DNA of 64,000 nucleotides from an uncultured Muribaculaceae bacterium (GTDB lineage Bacteria > Bacteroidota > Bacteroidia > Bacteroidales > Muribaculaceae). This document shows positions 26,396-36,675 of this stretch, piece by piece. Positions within the stretch are counted from its first letter, which is position 1. Every line of letters starts with the position of its first letter. A program made the translations under genes and the position numbers. The DNA lies in contig CAJUKX010000013.1 of assembly GCA_910586975.1 (NCBI GenBank), positions 1-64,000 of the forward strand, given 5' to 3'. Below the pieces are notes generated by a model. That model was not told the DNA's origin, did not search any database, and was given only the letters and a program-made list of their open reading frames with translations.

Positions 26396-27940
26396 ATGGC
26401 TGAAGATAAGCAAAATAATGCTCGTGTTGCCAAAAATGCAGTTGCTCTTACTCTGCGAATGATTGTTGTAACTATTGTTGGTCTATATACGTCTCGCGTA
26501 GTGTTTAACCAACTTGGTGACATAAATTATGGCATTTATGGAGTAGTTGGAGGTATTCTCGGATTTATGTCATTTCTAACTGCTTCAATGTCCGGTGCTA
26601 CATCAAGGTTCATAACTTACGAAATAGGTGTAGGGAATGACAATAAAATAAATGAAATATTCAACTCTTCATTTCTCATACATTCTGCAATAGCATTAAT
26701 TGTAATATTGGTTGGAGAAACCTTTGGTGTATGGTTTTTAAACAACATTCTTGTTATCCCACCCGAAAGATTAAATGCAGCATGGTGGGTATTCCAATTT
26801 TCTATCATATCTTCTGCCATTTCAATTACTCAAGTTCCATACACTGCTGTAATTATGGCCTATGAAAAGATGAATATTTACGCATATTTCGAGATATTTA
26901 ATGTTACAGCAAAGCTAATTATAGTATATCTGCTTAGTATATCTCACTTTGATAAACTTGTCACATATTCCTTCCTTTTGCTGATCGTAAGTACTATTAT
27001 GGCCTTTTCATACAGATTATATTGTAGACATACATTCACAATAACTAAATTGAAAATGGCACATAACTATGATACAGTTAAATCTATGCTATCTTTTTCA
27101 GGAATGGACTTATACGGGAATATAAGCGTAACATTAAATAATCAAGGATTAACGTATGCCATAAATATCTTTTTTGGTGTGATATACAATGCTGCTGTTA
27201 ATTTAGCATCAACCGTAAATGGCATGCTCCTTTCTTTGACAACTAATATCGCGATAGCATTTAGGCCCCAAATCATAAAGCAATACGCACAAGGCAATAT
27301 TAAAGCGATGGAAAATGTTATGTGTAATTCTGTCAAATTCACGCTGATTTCAATGGCATTATTGGCTGTTCCATGCTTTATAGAAGCAGACTTTATCCTT
27401 CGTTTATGGTTAGGAACAGTACCATCATATAGCGTAGAGTTTTTAAGAATAATAATTATCCAAAGTTTCTTTCCCATAATAAACAATGTATGTAACACGG
27501 CAATTCACGCAAACGGCGATATTAAGGCTCTGACTTATATCAATGGAACAATTTTCTTGATTCTTCCGGTAATTATATTTGTAGCATTCCATTTCGGTGC
27601 CAGCGCACTTTGGGGTTATGGTATAGAAATTTCAGGTATGATTGCAATAGTTATTTCGGCTGTACTTATAATTAAAAAACTTATCCCGTTATTCTATATT
27701 GTAAAATTTGTATATACAATAATTCTCTCTTTTTCTATAATTATATTGAGTGTCATCCCAACAACCATGGTTCATCTCCTTCTTGAGGAAGGTTTACTAA
27801 GAGTGGTTTCTGTTTCTATAATATACATACTCTTTTCAAGCGCTGGATGTTGGTTTTTAATCCTGTCAAAAGATAACCGTATTTGGTTGAAGTCAAAAGT
27901 CAATAAATTAATACGAGAAGTATGTCTGATACGCCGCTGA
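26396..27940 (+). CDS. Wzx-type polysaccharide flippase
   Basis: This 514-residue integral membrane protein has about 12-14 hydrophobic helices spread over its length and no soluble domain. It opens with an ALTLRMIVVTIVGLYTSRVV-type first helix and a VGGILGFMSFLTASM second helix, the pattern of the polysaccharide-transport branch of the MOP superfamily. It would flip undecaprenyl-linked repeat units across the inner membrane. It overlaps the following glycosyltransferase by 19 nt, indicating co-translation. The preceding 186 nt after upxY are AT-rich and hold no gene I can support. Confidence 0.88.
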   Translation: MAEDKQNNARVAKNAVALTLRMIVVTIVGLYTSRVVFNQLGDINYGIYGVVGGILGFMSFLTASMSGATSRFITYEIGVGNDNKINEIFNSSFLIHSAIALIVILVGETFGVWFLNNILVIPPERLNAAWWVFQFSIISSAISITQVPYTAVIMAYEKMNIYAYFEIFNVTAKLIIVYLLSISHFDKLVTYSFLLLIVSTIMAFSYRLYCRHTFTITKLKMAHNYDTVKSMLSFSGMDLYGNISVTLNNQGLTYAINIFFGVIYNAAVNLASTVNGMLLSLTTNIAIAFRPQIIKQYAQGNIKAMENVMCNSVKFTLISMALLAVPCFIEADFILRLWLGTVPSYSVEFLRIIIIQSFFPIINNVCNTAIHANGDIKALTYINGTIFLILPVIIFVAFHFGASALWGYGIEISGMIAIVISAVLIIKKLIPLFYIVKFVYTIILSFSIIILSVIPTTMVHLLLEEGLLRVVSVSIIYILFSSAGCWFLILSKDNRIWLKSKVNKLIREVCLIRR

Positions 27941-28869
27941 TTTCTATTATTGTTCCAATATATAATACGGAAAAGTATGTTGGGGATTGTATTGAGTCAA
28001 TTCTCAATCAATCATTCTCTGATTTTGAATTAATTTTGGTTAATGATGGAAGCACAGACTTATCTTTGGAAATATGTAAAAAATACCAATGTAAAGATAA
28101 TCGGATCAAGATTATTGACAAAGAAAATTGTGGTGTAACTAAAGCAAGAAAAACAGGAGTCGAAAAGTCAAGAGGCCGTTACATATTGTTTGTAGATAGT
28201 GACGATACAATTCCTGTTGATAGCATTTCTGCACTGGTTTCATATACTAATGATGAAATAGATATTGTTATAGGTTCATATACTGTCCATAAACAAGACC
28301 TAGAACTTATAAGCCCTGACAGATATATTGTTAGATGCATAATGGGTAAAATTTATCCAGGTCCTGTTGGAAAATTATTCAAAAGAAGTTTGTTCTCTGA
28401 ATCTGTTCTTGACATTCCAAGAAAGATTGTAAAGGGGGAAGATATGCTTATGAACATACGGATTTCGTTCAATTGTAAAAATGGGATTTTAATAGTACCT
28501 GACGTCGTTTACGACTATCGTCAACACGATGAAAGCTGTATGGCTATATTTCACTCAACTGTGGAGTATGAAGGTTTTTTCTATAAGCACATGTTGTTGT
28601 CTATCCCGGATTCCAAGATAAAAGATTATAAACCTTATGTAGTTCACAAGGCATTTGAAGTTTGGCATGACTTCTATGGCTACAAATATAAATTACCTGA
28701 TAATTATAAGTCGTTAGAACTATACCAAATCATCCACGATAATATTTCTCAATACAATAAAAGTATAAACAAATTTGATTGTAAACTATTTGAAGTTACT
28801 AATATCATACATCGTTTTTTATTGATAAACTTAAAGAGGATTTGTATAAGAATTACCAAAGTGATATGA
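27922..28869 (+). CDS. GT2 family glycosyltransferase
   Basis: This 315-residue GT-A enzyme starts with the nucleotide-sugar fold ISIIVPIYNTEKYVGDCI and has VNDGSTD near 40. The metal-binding DxD is in FVDSDDTIP near residue 92. The C-terminal part (about 220-315) is the variable acceptor region. It overlaps the flippase gene by 19 nt and the next gene by 4 nt (ATGA). It should add one sugar to the lipid-linked repeat unit on the cytoplasmic face; donor and linkage cannot be read. Confidence 0.88.
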   Translation: MSDTPLISIIVPIYNTEKYVGDCIESILNQSFSDFELILVNDGSTDLSLEICKKYQCKDNRIKIIDKENCGVTKARKTGVEKSRGRYILFVDSDDTIPVDSISALVSYTNDEIDIVIGSYTVHKQDLELISPDRYIVRCIMGKIYPGPVGKLFKRSLFSESVLDIPRKIVKGEDMLMNIRISFNCKNGILIVPDVVYDYRQHDESCMAIFHSTVEYEGFFYKHMLLSIPDSKIKDYKPYVVHKAFEVWHDFYGYKYKLPDNYKSLELYQIIHDNISQYNKSINKFDCKLFEVTNIIHRFLLINLKRICIRITKVI

Positions 28870-29831
28870 TTCCATTAACTGTAATAATACCATTTTTCAA
28901 TTCTGGAGAATATCTTAAAAGGACAACTGAATCTTTGTTTAATCAGACACTTGATAATATAGAGTATCTGTTTGTAAACGATGGATCTACAGACAATTCT
29001 AAAGAAATTATTTTAGATGTCCTTTCTGCATATCCAAATAAAAAAAACTATGTTCGTATAGTAAACTCGTGCGATTCAGGTAAAAACGGTGGAATTGCCA
29101 GGGCTCGCCAAGTAGGCTTAGATTTGGCAATAGGTAGATATGTCACTTTTTGTGATTCCGATGATTGGGTAGATAAAACTTATTATGAAGAACTGTACAA
29201 TGCCGGTGTTTCAAACAATGCCGGAATTGTTACAGGTGACCATTGCACGGAAAGTGTGGATGGAGTGTCAATAAAAATTGCACCGGATTTAAAGAACTGG
29301 AACGATTTAAACAATTATGATAAATGGTTCCATTTATCTCTTTGTAATAGACTAATTGACAATTCGCTAATCAATAATAACAAGATTAGATTTTTTGACA
29401 ACATTAATTTCTCCGAAGATTATGGTTTTTTGATGAGAACTTACTACTATAGCTCAAATAACTGTAATGTGCATTCTAATGCATTCTACCACTATAATAA
29501 AATAAATAGTAATAGCCTTACGACAGCAATAAGACCTGCATCATTGTTTCAGAGAATTGAATGTTTGACCCTTCTAGACGAATTTTTCTCCTCAAAATGC
29601 CAAGATACAAAGAATTGTTTCATTCATAACTTCGAAAAATTTTATGCTAAAGAATCTCTTTTGTCTATAAACGAATATTCATTATGGAGAAAAATATTTC
29701 CCGAGGTTTGGCATTTAGTTTTCCACGATCAGAATAGAAGTATGCTGTATAAATGTATTTATATGCTAAGTCAAAAAATATCTTGGAGAATATTGTGGTT
29801 GTATCATAACATTGGGAAACTCTCTCTTTAA
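28866..29831 (+). CDS. GT2 family glycosyltransferase
   Basis: The frame is open to a TTG at 28842, but ATG 28866 forms an ATGA overlap with the previous stop and starts directly with the fold (MIPLTVIIPFFNSGEYL), so I use it. The 321-residue product has VNDGSTDNSK near 40 and the DxD motif in FCDSDDWVDK near 98. It is one of three consecutive GT2 genes probably arisen by divergence. Its codon use is strongly AT-rich like its neighbours. Confidence 0.87.
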   Translation: MIPLTVIIPFFNSGEYLKRTTESLFNQTLDNIEYLFVNDGSTDNSKEIILDVLSAYPNKKNYVRIVNSCDSGKNGGIARARQVGLDLAIGRYVTFCDSDDWVDKTYYEELYNAGVSNNAGIVTGDHCTESVDGVSIKIAPDLKNWNDLNNYDKWFHLSLCNRLIDNSLINNNKIRFFDNINFSEDYGFLMRTYYYSSNNCNVHSNAFYHYNKINSNSLTTAIRPASLFQRIECLTLLDEFFSSKCQDTKNCFIHNFEKFYAKESLLSINEYSLWRKIFPEVWHLVFHDQNRSMLYKCIYMLSQKISWRILWLYHNIGKLSL

Positions 29832-29842
29832 TCGTAAGTGTA

Positions 29843-30799
29843 ATGACAGATTCATGTGGCCTTGTTTCTATAGTCATTCCTGTTTATAACGTTCAATCAT
29901 ATATAAATGGTTGCTTGGAGTCGTTAATGGGACAAGACTATAAAGATTTTGAAGTTATTATTGTTGATGACGGATCAACAGACAATTCAAAGCAAATAGG
30001 AGAGGACTTCATACAGAGACATCACGACAACCGTTTTAAACTTTATTCTAAATCGAATGGCGGACTTTCTGATGCTCGCAATTTTGGCTTGACAAAATGT
30101 TCAGAAGAGTCAAGGTTCGTAATCTTTGTTGATAGCGACGATGAGGTAACCGAAGATTTTGTGTCAAGTCTCATTCAGCGAGCTAGTGATGACTCTTTGG
30201 TCATAGGAAAACTGATGAGATGCGTGGCAAAGCCAAAAATGACGGCAGAAAGAAGCGAAAATGTTTTTTATGAATACAACGATATTTGGAACAATGAATT
30301 TTTTTTGCACAAGTTGAAAGATGGAATTCTAAACTCGGCTTGTGCCAAGTGCTATTCACTTACTCTAATACGCAATCATAACTTGAAGTTTGAAAGCACC
30401 CTGCCTGAAGATACTCTTTTTAACTTGGCTTATACAAGTGTGGTTGATAAGGTTGTTTATCTTGACAAAAACATCTATTATTATTTTGTGCGGAGCCAAT
30501 CAATGTCAACGAATCCACGCGAATGCATATATACAAACTATATTAATATACAAAAACGTCTTCGTAAAATATCTAAAAAAAAATATCATAAATACATTGA
30601 TCAATTCGTTTATCCTCAATACAGAATAAACACTTCGAATTTCATAGAATCCAAAGATTGCTCCACTCCGGTTGCATATCTTAAAAACCACTTGGTTAGA
30701 GATGCTTTTGCATCTTACAAACCTATATCTTTTGGTGATTGGGTGGTGCATACTCTTATGCGTCACTGTCTATTGAAACTAATTTCTTTCATATCTTAA
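29843..30799 (+). CDS. GT2 family glycosyltransferase
   Basis: This 318-residue GT-A enzyme has VSIVIPVYNVQSYINGCL at the N-terminus, VDDGSTDNSK near 42, GGLSDARNFG near 72 and the DxD motif FVDSDDEVTED near 96. It follows the previous GT2 gene after 11 nt and is 1 nt before an acyltransferase gene. The role is transfer of one residue in the capsule repeat unit; specificity is unknown. Confidence 0.88.
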   Translation: MTDSCGLVSIVIPVYNVQSYINGCLESLMGQDYKDFEVIIVDDGSTDNSKQIGEDFIQRHHDNRFKLYSKSNGGLSDARNFGLTKCSEESRFVIFVDSDDEVTEDFVSSLIQRASDDSLVIGKLMRCVAKPKMTAERSENVFYEYNDIWNNEFFLHKLKDGILNSACAKCYSLTLIRNHNLKFESTLPEDTLFNLAYTSVVDKVVYLDKNIYYYFVRSQSMSTNPRECIYTNYINIQKRLRKISKKKYHKYIDQFVYPQYRINTSNFIESKDCSTPVAYLKNHLVRDAFASYKPISFGDWVVHTLMRHCLLKLISFIS

Positions 30800-30800
30800 G

Positions 30801-31808
30801 ATGTCAACTAAGCGTATTGATTATATAGACTACCTTAAGGGATTAAGCATCATTTGGGTAGTATGGTTTCACACCATACACCCATGGTTTGTAGACTTCA
30901 GTTTCAGAATGCCTTTGTTTTTTCTTGCATCTGGCATATTCTTTAAGATTGTGGATATAAAGGTATATATACAGAAGAAAACTAACCAGCTGCTGGTTCC
31001 CTTTGTTTTCTTCACTCTAATATATTACCTGTATCTTATAGGACAAAACTATATTGCATATGGCACACTTGCAGGTTTCGATTTCAGTTGTATTTGGGGT
31101 GTGTTTGAACCACATTCGGGCAATGAATCATTTATGGTTGACCCACCTCTGTGGTTTATCTGCGCTCTTTTCTGCCAGCAAATTATGACCTGGCTATTGG
31201 TTAAGTCTCTTAGGAAAAAGTGGTTGGTAGCAATAGCCGCTATTGTCTTTAGCGCCATTGGTGTAATCTATGTAGCTCCGTACCCCACTTATTTTATGTT
31301 TGGCCGTTCCTTGCCATATTTAGTGTATTACGTCTTCGGACACCTTTTCGGTAAAGACTTGATCAAGATGTTGGAATCTAACACTAAAGCTGCTTATGCA
31401 CCGGGAATAAGCGCTACTTTAGTTTACGCTCTGTCAATTATATTAAAAGAAACTACCGGAATAAATCAGGTTTTGCTGACGTATTTTGAAACGTTTGGTC
31501 TAATCATCATATTAATATACTTTTTCAAAGCCATATATAAGTTTCCAATAGCCTATCCTTTCTGGTTCTATGGACGTAATTCCTATATAGTGCTCGGCCT
31601 GCATGAAATTTTCCAAACCGTATTTCTAATAGTATTCATTCATACCCTTGGTGAGATTAATATATGGATTGGTATGGTACAAACGTCATTGTCGCTTCTG
31701 ATTCTTTGGCCAACTATTAAGGCTTTGAATAAGTATGTGCCAATGCTTGTTGGAAAAGCAGAACTGGTAAATCTATCCTCGATCAAAGACAGAATCATGG
31801 CATTTTGA
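30801..31808 (+). CDS. Acyltransferase family 3 membrane protein
   Basis: This 335-residue protein has about ten transmembrane helices and the AT3 start RIDYIDYLKGLSIIWVVWFHTIHPW, including the conserved His of helix 1. MPLFFLASGIFF follows in helix 2. AT3 proteins O-acylate polysaccharides, usually with acetyl groups. The length is normal for the family and there is no SGNH domain. It is the first and an apparently intact member of four AT3 genes in this locus, two of which are broken. Confidence 0.87.
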   Translation: MSTKRIDYIDYLKGLSIIWVVWFHTIHPWFVDFSFRMPLFFLASGIFFKIVDIKVYIQKKTNQLLVPFVFFTLIYYLYLIGQNYIAYGTLAGFDFSCIWGVFEPHSGNESFMVDPPLWFICALFCQQIMTWLLVKSLRKKWLVAIAAIVFSAIGVIYVAPYPTYFMFGRSLPYLVYYVFGHLFGKDLIKMLESNTKAAYAPGISATLVYALSIILKETTGINQVLLTYFETFGLIIILIYFFKAIYKFPIAYPFWFYGRNSYIVLGLHEIFQTVFLIVFIHTLGEINIWIGMVQTSLSLLILWPTIKALNKYVPMLVGKAELVNLSSIKDRIMAF

Positions 31809-31833
31809 TGAGATTCGTTCTATTGTTTATCTA

Positions 31834-32970
31834 ATGAAAAAGACAAAAGTTCTGTTTATAGCTGAGTCGTTGAATATCGGTGGAGCAGAGAAGGCTCTGA
31901 TTTCTCTACTGAGCAACATTGATTATTCATTGTATGATGTTACTCTTTATTTGATATCAAGGTGCGGTGGATTTGCAGAGTTACCATCCTGTATTGCAAA
32001 TTTAAAATACCGATATTTTGTTTCACCTAATCGAAGTTCTATTGGCAGACTTGTTGATATGGTGAAAATTAAATCCGCATATCATTGGCTTTCTCCCACA
32101 TTGTTCGGAAATTATCTTTGCAATGGTTATGACACTGTTGTTGCTTTCTGTGAAGGATACCTTACCAAATGGGTGGCTGCAGCGTCTGTAAGTTGTAATA
32201 AAATAGCGTGGGTGCATACTGATATGGTAGAAAATGACTGGCCTGTTTCCTCGGGAGTTTTCGCCTCTGTTAAAGCGGAATCAGAAGCTTATAAAAAATT
32301 TGACGAGGTAGTTGCAGTTTCAAATATTGTGGCTCGTGGACTAACTCAAAAATTAGGTCTGAAAAATATAACCACCATTTACAATATGCTTGACTCAGAT
32401 ATCGTGTCAAAGTCACAGGAAGAAATCGCTTACTATCCGTCTCGTAAACTCAATTTGATTTCTGTTGGTAGGTTGGAAACTGTTAAAGGCTATTCGGTAT
32501 TGATTGATGCAGTTAATATACTAGCAAATGATAAGAAACTGGATGTATCTCTTTGTCTGGTAGGTTATGGCAGTCAATATGAGAACCTTAAAAAAAAGGT
32601 TGAGTACTTGTCGCTAAGCGATAGAGTACATTTGGCTGGAGCTCAAGAGAATCCATATCCTTATGTTGCTAAATCAGACGTATATATTTGCTCTTCCCTT
32701 AAAGAAGGCTTTAATATTGCCGTTCTCGAGGCTATGTCCTTAGGTAAGCCAGTTATAGCCACAGCCAGTGCCGGACCAATAGAAATTCTTGACGAAGGAT
32801 CTTTCGGCATTCTTGTAGATAACAACACTGATGCGTTGGTTTCGGCAATAGAATACCTATATGGCAATGATGCAGAACTTGAACGACTGTCGTATTTGTC
32901 ATTATCGCGGGTGAAAGACTTTGACTCAACAAAACAGATAAAAAAAATTCACAAGTTGATATGTCGGTAA
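31834..32970 (+). CDS. GT4 family glycosyltransferase
   Basis: This 378-residue GT-B enzyme begins KVLFIAESLNIGGAEKALISLL, the GGAE acceptor-side motif of many GT4 enzymes. The C-terminal donor domain has LISVGRLETVKGY, PYPYVAKSDVYICSS and the E-x7-E motif in KEGFNIAVLEAMSLGKPVI. It is cytosolic and builds the repeat unit. It overlaps the next gene by 10 nt. Confidence 0.9.
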   Translation: MKKTKVLFIAESLNIGGAEKALISLLSNIDYSLYDVTLYLISRCGGFAELPSCIANLKYRYFVSPNRSSIGRLVDMVKIKSAYHWLSPTLFGNYLCNGYDTVVAFCEGYLTKWVAAASVSCNKIAWVHTDMVENDWPVSSGVFASVKAESEAYKKFDEVVAVSNIVARGLTQKLGLKNITTIYNMLDSDIVSKSQEEIAYYPSRKLNLISVGRLETVKGYSVLIDAVNILANDKKLDVSLCLVGYGSQYENLKKKVEYLSLSDRVHLAGAQENPYPYVAKSDVYICSSLKEGFNIAVLEAMSLGKPVIATASAGPIEILDEGSFGILVDNNTDALVSAIEYLYGNDAELERLSYLSLSRVKDFDSTKQIKKIHKLICR

Positions 32971-34011
32971 GACAAAGAGAGGTAGGAATTGAATTGTTGC
33001 GCATCTTAGCAATGCTTATGGTGCTGGGATTGCACGCTAATTTTATGTCAATACCAAAGCCAAATGCCAACGATATACTGTCAGTTTCAGGCATCACCAA
33101 GGTAACATTTGAATCGTTATGCGTATGTGCGGTTGATGTGTTTGTGATGATTTCCGGATGGTTTGGAATAAGGGCTTCATTAAAAGGCTTCTGTAATTTC
33201 ATGTGGCAGGTTATATTTGTAACTGCTTTTGCCATTATTTTTGATGCCATTTATTTTGGTAACACTATGAGCCTGAAAGACTGTTTTAAGGTCTTTGGGC
33301 TCTTTGGTGGCGGTGGATGGTTTGTGGCAGCCTATATCGCTCTTTATATACTATCGCCTGTGTTGAATGCGTTTATAACAAACCATTCTCTCAAAAAAAT
33401 ACTCTTGTTTCTTATTTCTTTTTTTATGTTTGAAATATTATGGGGAGATACATTGTCAACAGATTGGATTGTATGCGGATACTCAGCATTTTCATTCATA
33501 GGCCTCTATGTTTTGGCGGGTTTCCTACGCAAACTAAATCTAAGTTTCAAGTTTGTCACTCCATTATTTGTGTTTTTGATAGCTGTAGCCTTGAATACAA
33601 GTTTGTATGTAATATCCACAAAACTAAATATTGTTGCGATTAGAGACTTAGTATTCAACTATATTAATCCACTTGTAATATTGTCAGCAACCTCCTTAAT
33701 ACTTTTATTTGGTAAAATCAACCCCCCCCAAAAAAAACTCACGCACCTTATATTCAAGTATTTATATAAAAACATCTTTGTTTCTCGCTGCGTCAAGTTT
33801 TGCGGTGTATCTATTGCATGGTGCTACACCACAAATCTTTGGATTGTTCCAAAGCCAAGCAAAAAGTGTGTACAATTCATATAGCGGAATAGCATGCGTG
33901 GCTGCAATGATTGGTTATGTAGTCATCGTTTTCATAATTGCAGTAGTTGTTGACCAACCACGAAAAATAATTTGGAATAAACTTATCTTACCATTTTTCA
34001 GAAATAAATAA
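32961..34011 (+). pseudogene. Acyltransferase family 3 gene frameshifted at a C8A8 tract
   Basis: The first frame (32961-33884) encodes the N-terminal 250 residues of an AT3 protein (QREVGIELLRILAMLMVLGLHANF, helix-1 His) and then a nonsense tail. The true C-terminus (LAASSFAVYLLHGATPQIFG...) is in the +1 frame up to 34011. The switch falls at eight C followed by eight A (33722-33737). Removing one base there joins the halves into one protein of about 349 residues. The stop of the restored frame shares its A with the ATG of the next gene, so the two were once coupled. This is either a phase-variable switch in its off state, a mutation, or a homopolymer error. Confidence 0.85.
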
Positions 34012-35213
34012 TGCCAAAGCCACGAATAATCATACTGATGCACTACCTTGAGTTAGGTGGTGCTGAGATGGCTCTTATAGGGTTGCTGCATGCGCTTGAC
34101 CCGGACAAGGTGGATGTTGATTTATTTGTTTACAGCCATCGCGGTCCTCTGATGCAGTATATACCGGATTGGGTAAATCTATTGCCTGAGGTTGGGGCAT
34201 ACTCAGTAATTGAGGAGCCAATGACGGTGGCGTTGAAGCGTGGATATCTCGGTGTAGTTTTCGGTAGGCTTCGTGCAAAGTGGGAGTGCAGGCGCTTCAG
34301 AAGCAAGCATCCGGCAAAGGGCGACGATGGGGCTATAATGCAATACGTTGGTGATTATGTCACGCCATGGTTGCCTCGCATTAATTCAGACGTGGAGTAT
34401 GATTTATGCATCAGTTTCCTAACACCGCACAATATAGGCCGCGATAAGGTGCGGGCCAAAAAGCGTCTGGCATGGATTCATACCGACTATTCAACGGTTG
34501 ATGTTGATGCCGAACGTGAGCTTCCGGTATGGGATGCTTATGACAACATTGCATCTATTTCTGACGAAGTCACAAATTCTTTCTTGAAACGTTTTCCAAG
34601 GTTAAAATCAAAAATATTTCCGATTGAGAATATACTTCCCGCAGGCTATGTAAGAACTCGAAGCGAAGAGTTTGATGTAGCTAAGGAAATGGATTGTGAT
34701 ATTAACTTATTGTCAATCGGCAGGTATTGTACAGCCAAGAACTACGACAATGTGCCCGATATAGCACGCCGCATGCTCGGCCATGGTATGAAGGACTTGA
34801 AATGGTATATAATAGGCTATGGTGGCGATGAGTCTTTGATACGTGGTAAGATTGCAGAGGCCGGTATGGAAAATCTTGTGATTCTCTTGGGCAAGAAGGA
34901 TAATCCGTATCCCTACATCAAGGCTTGCGACATTTATGTGCAACCTTCGCGCTATGAAGGCAAGTCGGTGACGGTACGCGAGGCACAGATTCTGTGCAAG
35001 CCGGCGGTAGTTACAAATTATCCGACTGCACAATCGCAAATCAACGATGGCTTTGACGGTGTTATTGTCCCTCTCGACAATGAAGGGTGCGCTCAGGGTA
35101 TTGCCAATTTCATCGCTAATAAAGAGCTTCAGGAACAGATTGTAGAAAACTTAAAGTCCGGTGATTATGCTAACGAGTCAGAAGTCAATAAGATTTATAA
35201 CTTTTTGGTATGA
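34011..35213 (+). CDS. GT4 family glycosyltransferase
   Basis: This 400-residue GT-B enzyme begins RIIILMHYLELGGAEMALIGLL with the GGAE motif. The C-terminal half has LLSIGRYCTAKNYDNV, NPYPYIKACDIYVQPSRYEGKSVTVREAQ and PAVVTNYPTA, the donor-binding region of GT4. The start forms TAATG with the stop of the preceding frameshifted acyltransferase frame, and its own stop forms ATGA with the truncated acyltransferase that follows. Complete by length. Confidence 0.9.
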   Translation: MPKPRIIILMHYLELGGAEMALIGLLHALDPDKVDVDLFVYSHRGPLMQYIPDWVNLLPEVGAYSVIEEPMTVALKRGYLGVVFGRLRAKWECRRFRSKHPAKGDDGAIMQYVGDYVTPWLPRINSDVEYDLCISFLTPHNIGRDKVRAKKRLAWIHTDYSTVDVDAERELPVWDAYDNIASISDEVTNSFLKRFPRLKSKIFPIENILPAGYVRTRSEEFDVAKEMDCDINLLSIGRYCTAKNYDNVPDIARRMLGHGMKDLKWYIIGYGGDESLIRGKIAEAGMENLVILLGKKDNPYPYIKACDIYVQPSRYEGKSVTVREAQILCKPAVVTNYPTAQSQINDGFDGVIVPLDNEGCAQGIANFIANKELQEQIVENLKSGDYANESEVNKIYNFLV

Positions 35214-35678
35214 AAGATAGAGATTTATCGCTTGACATCATACGCATTGTAGCTTGCTTCTTGGTGGTGTTGATGCACTCGCCGCTTCCTTCGGCTAATA
35301 TTCATTGTTCTGGTATAATTCAATATTCGTCGCCGTACTACATTACTCGTATTGGATAATATTAAATTAATCAACTCTGTACTTTCTTTATGAATCGCAT
35401 ATTAACGATAGAGAAGCATACTAGAGGATATTTATCTGATTTACTTTACATTATCAAATATAATGTTGAGCATTTACATAACTCACATTCTAATTATGCG
35501 GTATTGGCTGTGGAAACTAATTTGGATACAGAATCTACCACCCTACATTATACAAACAATAGTAATTGCTACAACAATAATAACAACAGTCGTAGTTTGT
35601 CTACCACTGGCACGAACTCCACTAGCAAATGCGATAATAGGTTATGAAAGAAGTAAAACCACGTCTCTATTATATTGA
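35210..35678 (+). pseudogene. Acyltransferase family 3 remnant with its middle deleted
   Basis: A 49-codon frame at 35210-35359 encodes an AT3 N-terminus (DLSLDIIRIVACFLVVLMHS) that stops after helix 1. It closely resembles the start of the intact gene at 35644 (DNLRVLACFLVLLTHS). Further on, frame 35412-35678 reads LSIYITHILIMRYWLWKLIW...NAIIGYERSK, which is an AT3 C-terminus. About 250 residues between them are missing and replaced by roughly 100 nt of AT-rich sequence. The ATGA overlap with the GT4 stop and the overlap with the next ATG show that this was once a full member of the operon. Confidence 0.75.
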
Positions 35679-36675
35679 CAATCTGCGTGTACTAGCCTGT
35701 TTTCTTGTGCTCCTTACTCACTCAACAATGGCAGCAACCAATCCTGATAAAGAAGGATTTTGGATATTTGGACTCTCTTTTCTTGGCAGTCCGTCATCAG
35801 AATTATTTCTTGCTTTGTCAGGGACAGTTTTATTGCCAGTAAAGACAGAATTTGCTAAATTCTACAAACGCAGGTTTATCAAACTGATACCTCCATTAAT
35901 AATATGGTCAATTCTAGGTGTTTTTCTTTATACACAGACACACTACCTTCCTTTAAATAAAGCCCTTGATACAATATTGAGAATACCTCTCCAACCGGCA
36001 ATCGGGGTCTATTGGTTTGTATATGCCATGGCTGGTCTTTATCTGTTTGCACCTTTCATCTCTCCCTGGTTACACCACGCGTCAAAACGCCAAGTAGAAC
36101 TATTTTTAGGGTTGTGGGCAATAAACCTAAGCGTCCCATGGATATTATACTTCTTTCCTGATTTCACTCAAAGTTTTAGCACAAACGGTAACTATTACTG
36201 GTCTTTATCATATTTCGGAGGATTCTTAGGCTATTGGCTGCTGGGGTACTACTTGAAAAAATATCCTATAAAGATTGGAATGAATCGCAAATGGTTAGTG
36301 CTTCTAAGCGGTACCATTGCTTATCCTATAGTAATATATATGATTAAAGCTAACGGAGACAATACAGAAGTTCTGCTTGATAATCTCCAAATAGGCAGTG
36401 CGCTACTTGTTGCATTCCTGTATACCGTAATGCAAAACATACACTTACACGAACGAATTCAGAATGTTGTCACAAATATCGCCAAATACTCTTTCTGCAT
36501 ATACCTGACTCATATCTATATAGCTCGAGAACTCTATTGGGGTGTATTCAATGGAAGCACAATTCATATCTTCCCGCGAACATTCATAATAGCGTTCTTA
36601 ACCTTGATGACAGGGTATCTGTTGACATACTTGTTAACGTTCCTACCAAAAGGTAAATACATAACTGGGACATAG
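35644..36675 (+). CDS. Acyltransferase family 3 membrane protein
   Basis: This 343-residue protein has about ten transmembrane helices, RLYYIDNLRVLACFLVLLTHS with the helix-1 His, SSELFLALSGTVLL in helix 2, and FCIYLTHIYIARELYW near the C-terminus. It is intact and of normal length. It overlaps the C-terminal remnant of a related gene upstream and may have replaced it functionally. The likely role is O-acetylation of the capsule or its precursor. Confidence 0.87.
   Translation: MKEVKPRLYYIDNLRVLACFLVLLTHSTMAATNPDKEGFWIFGLSFLGSPSSELFLALSGTVLLPVKTEFAKFYKRRFIKLIPPLIIWSILGVFLYTQTHYLPLNKALDTILRIPLQPAIGVYWFVYAMAGLYLFAPFISPWLHHASKRQVELFLGLWAINLSVPWILYFFPDFTQSFSTNGNYYWSLSYFGGFLGYWLLGYYLKKYPIKIGMNRKWLVLLSGTIAYPIVIYMIKANGDNTEVLLDNLQIGSALLVAFLYTVMQNIHLHERIQNVVTNIAKYSFCIYLTHIYIARELYWGVFNGSTIHIFPRTFIIAFLTLMTGYLLTYLLTFLPKGKYITGT

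Noticed and set aside
35390..35647. 85-codon frame ahead of the intact acyltransferase
   Set aside because: Asn/Thr/Ser-rich sequence out of frame with the acyltransferase remnant, which is the better reading of this stretch.
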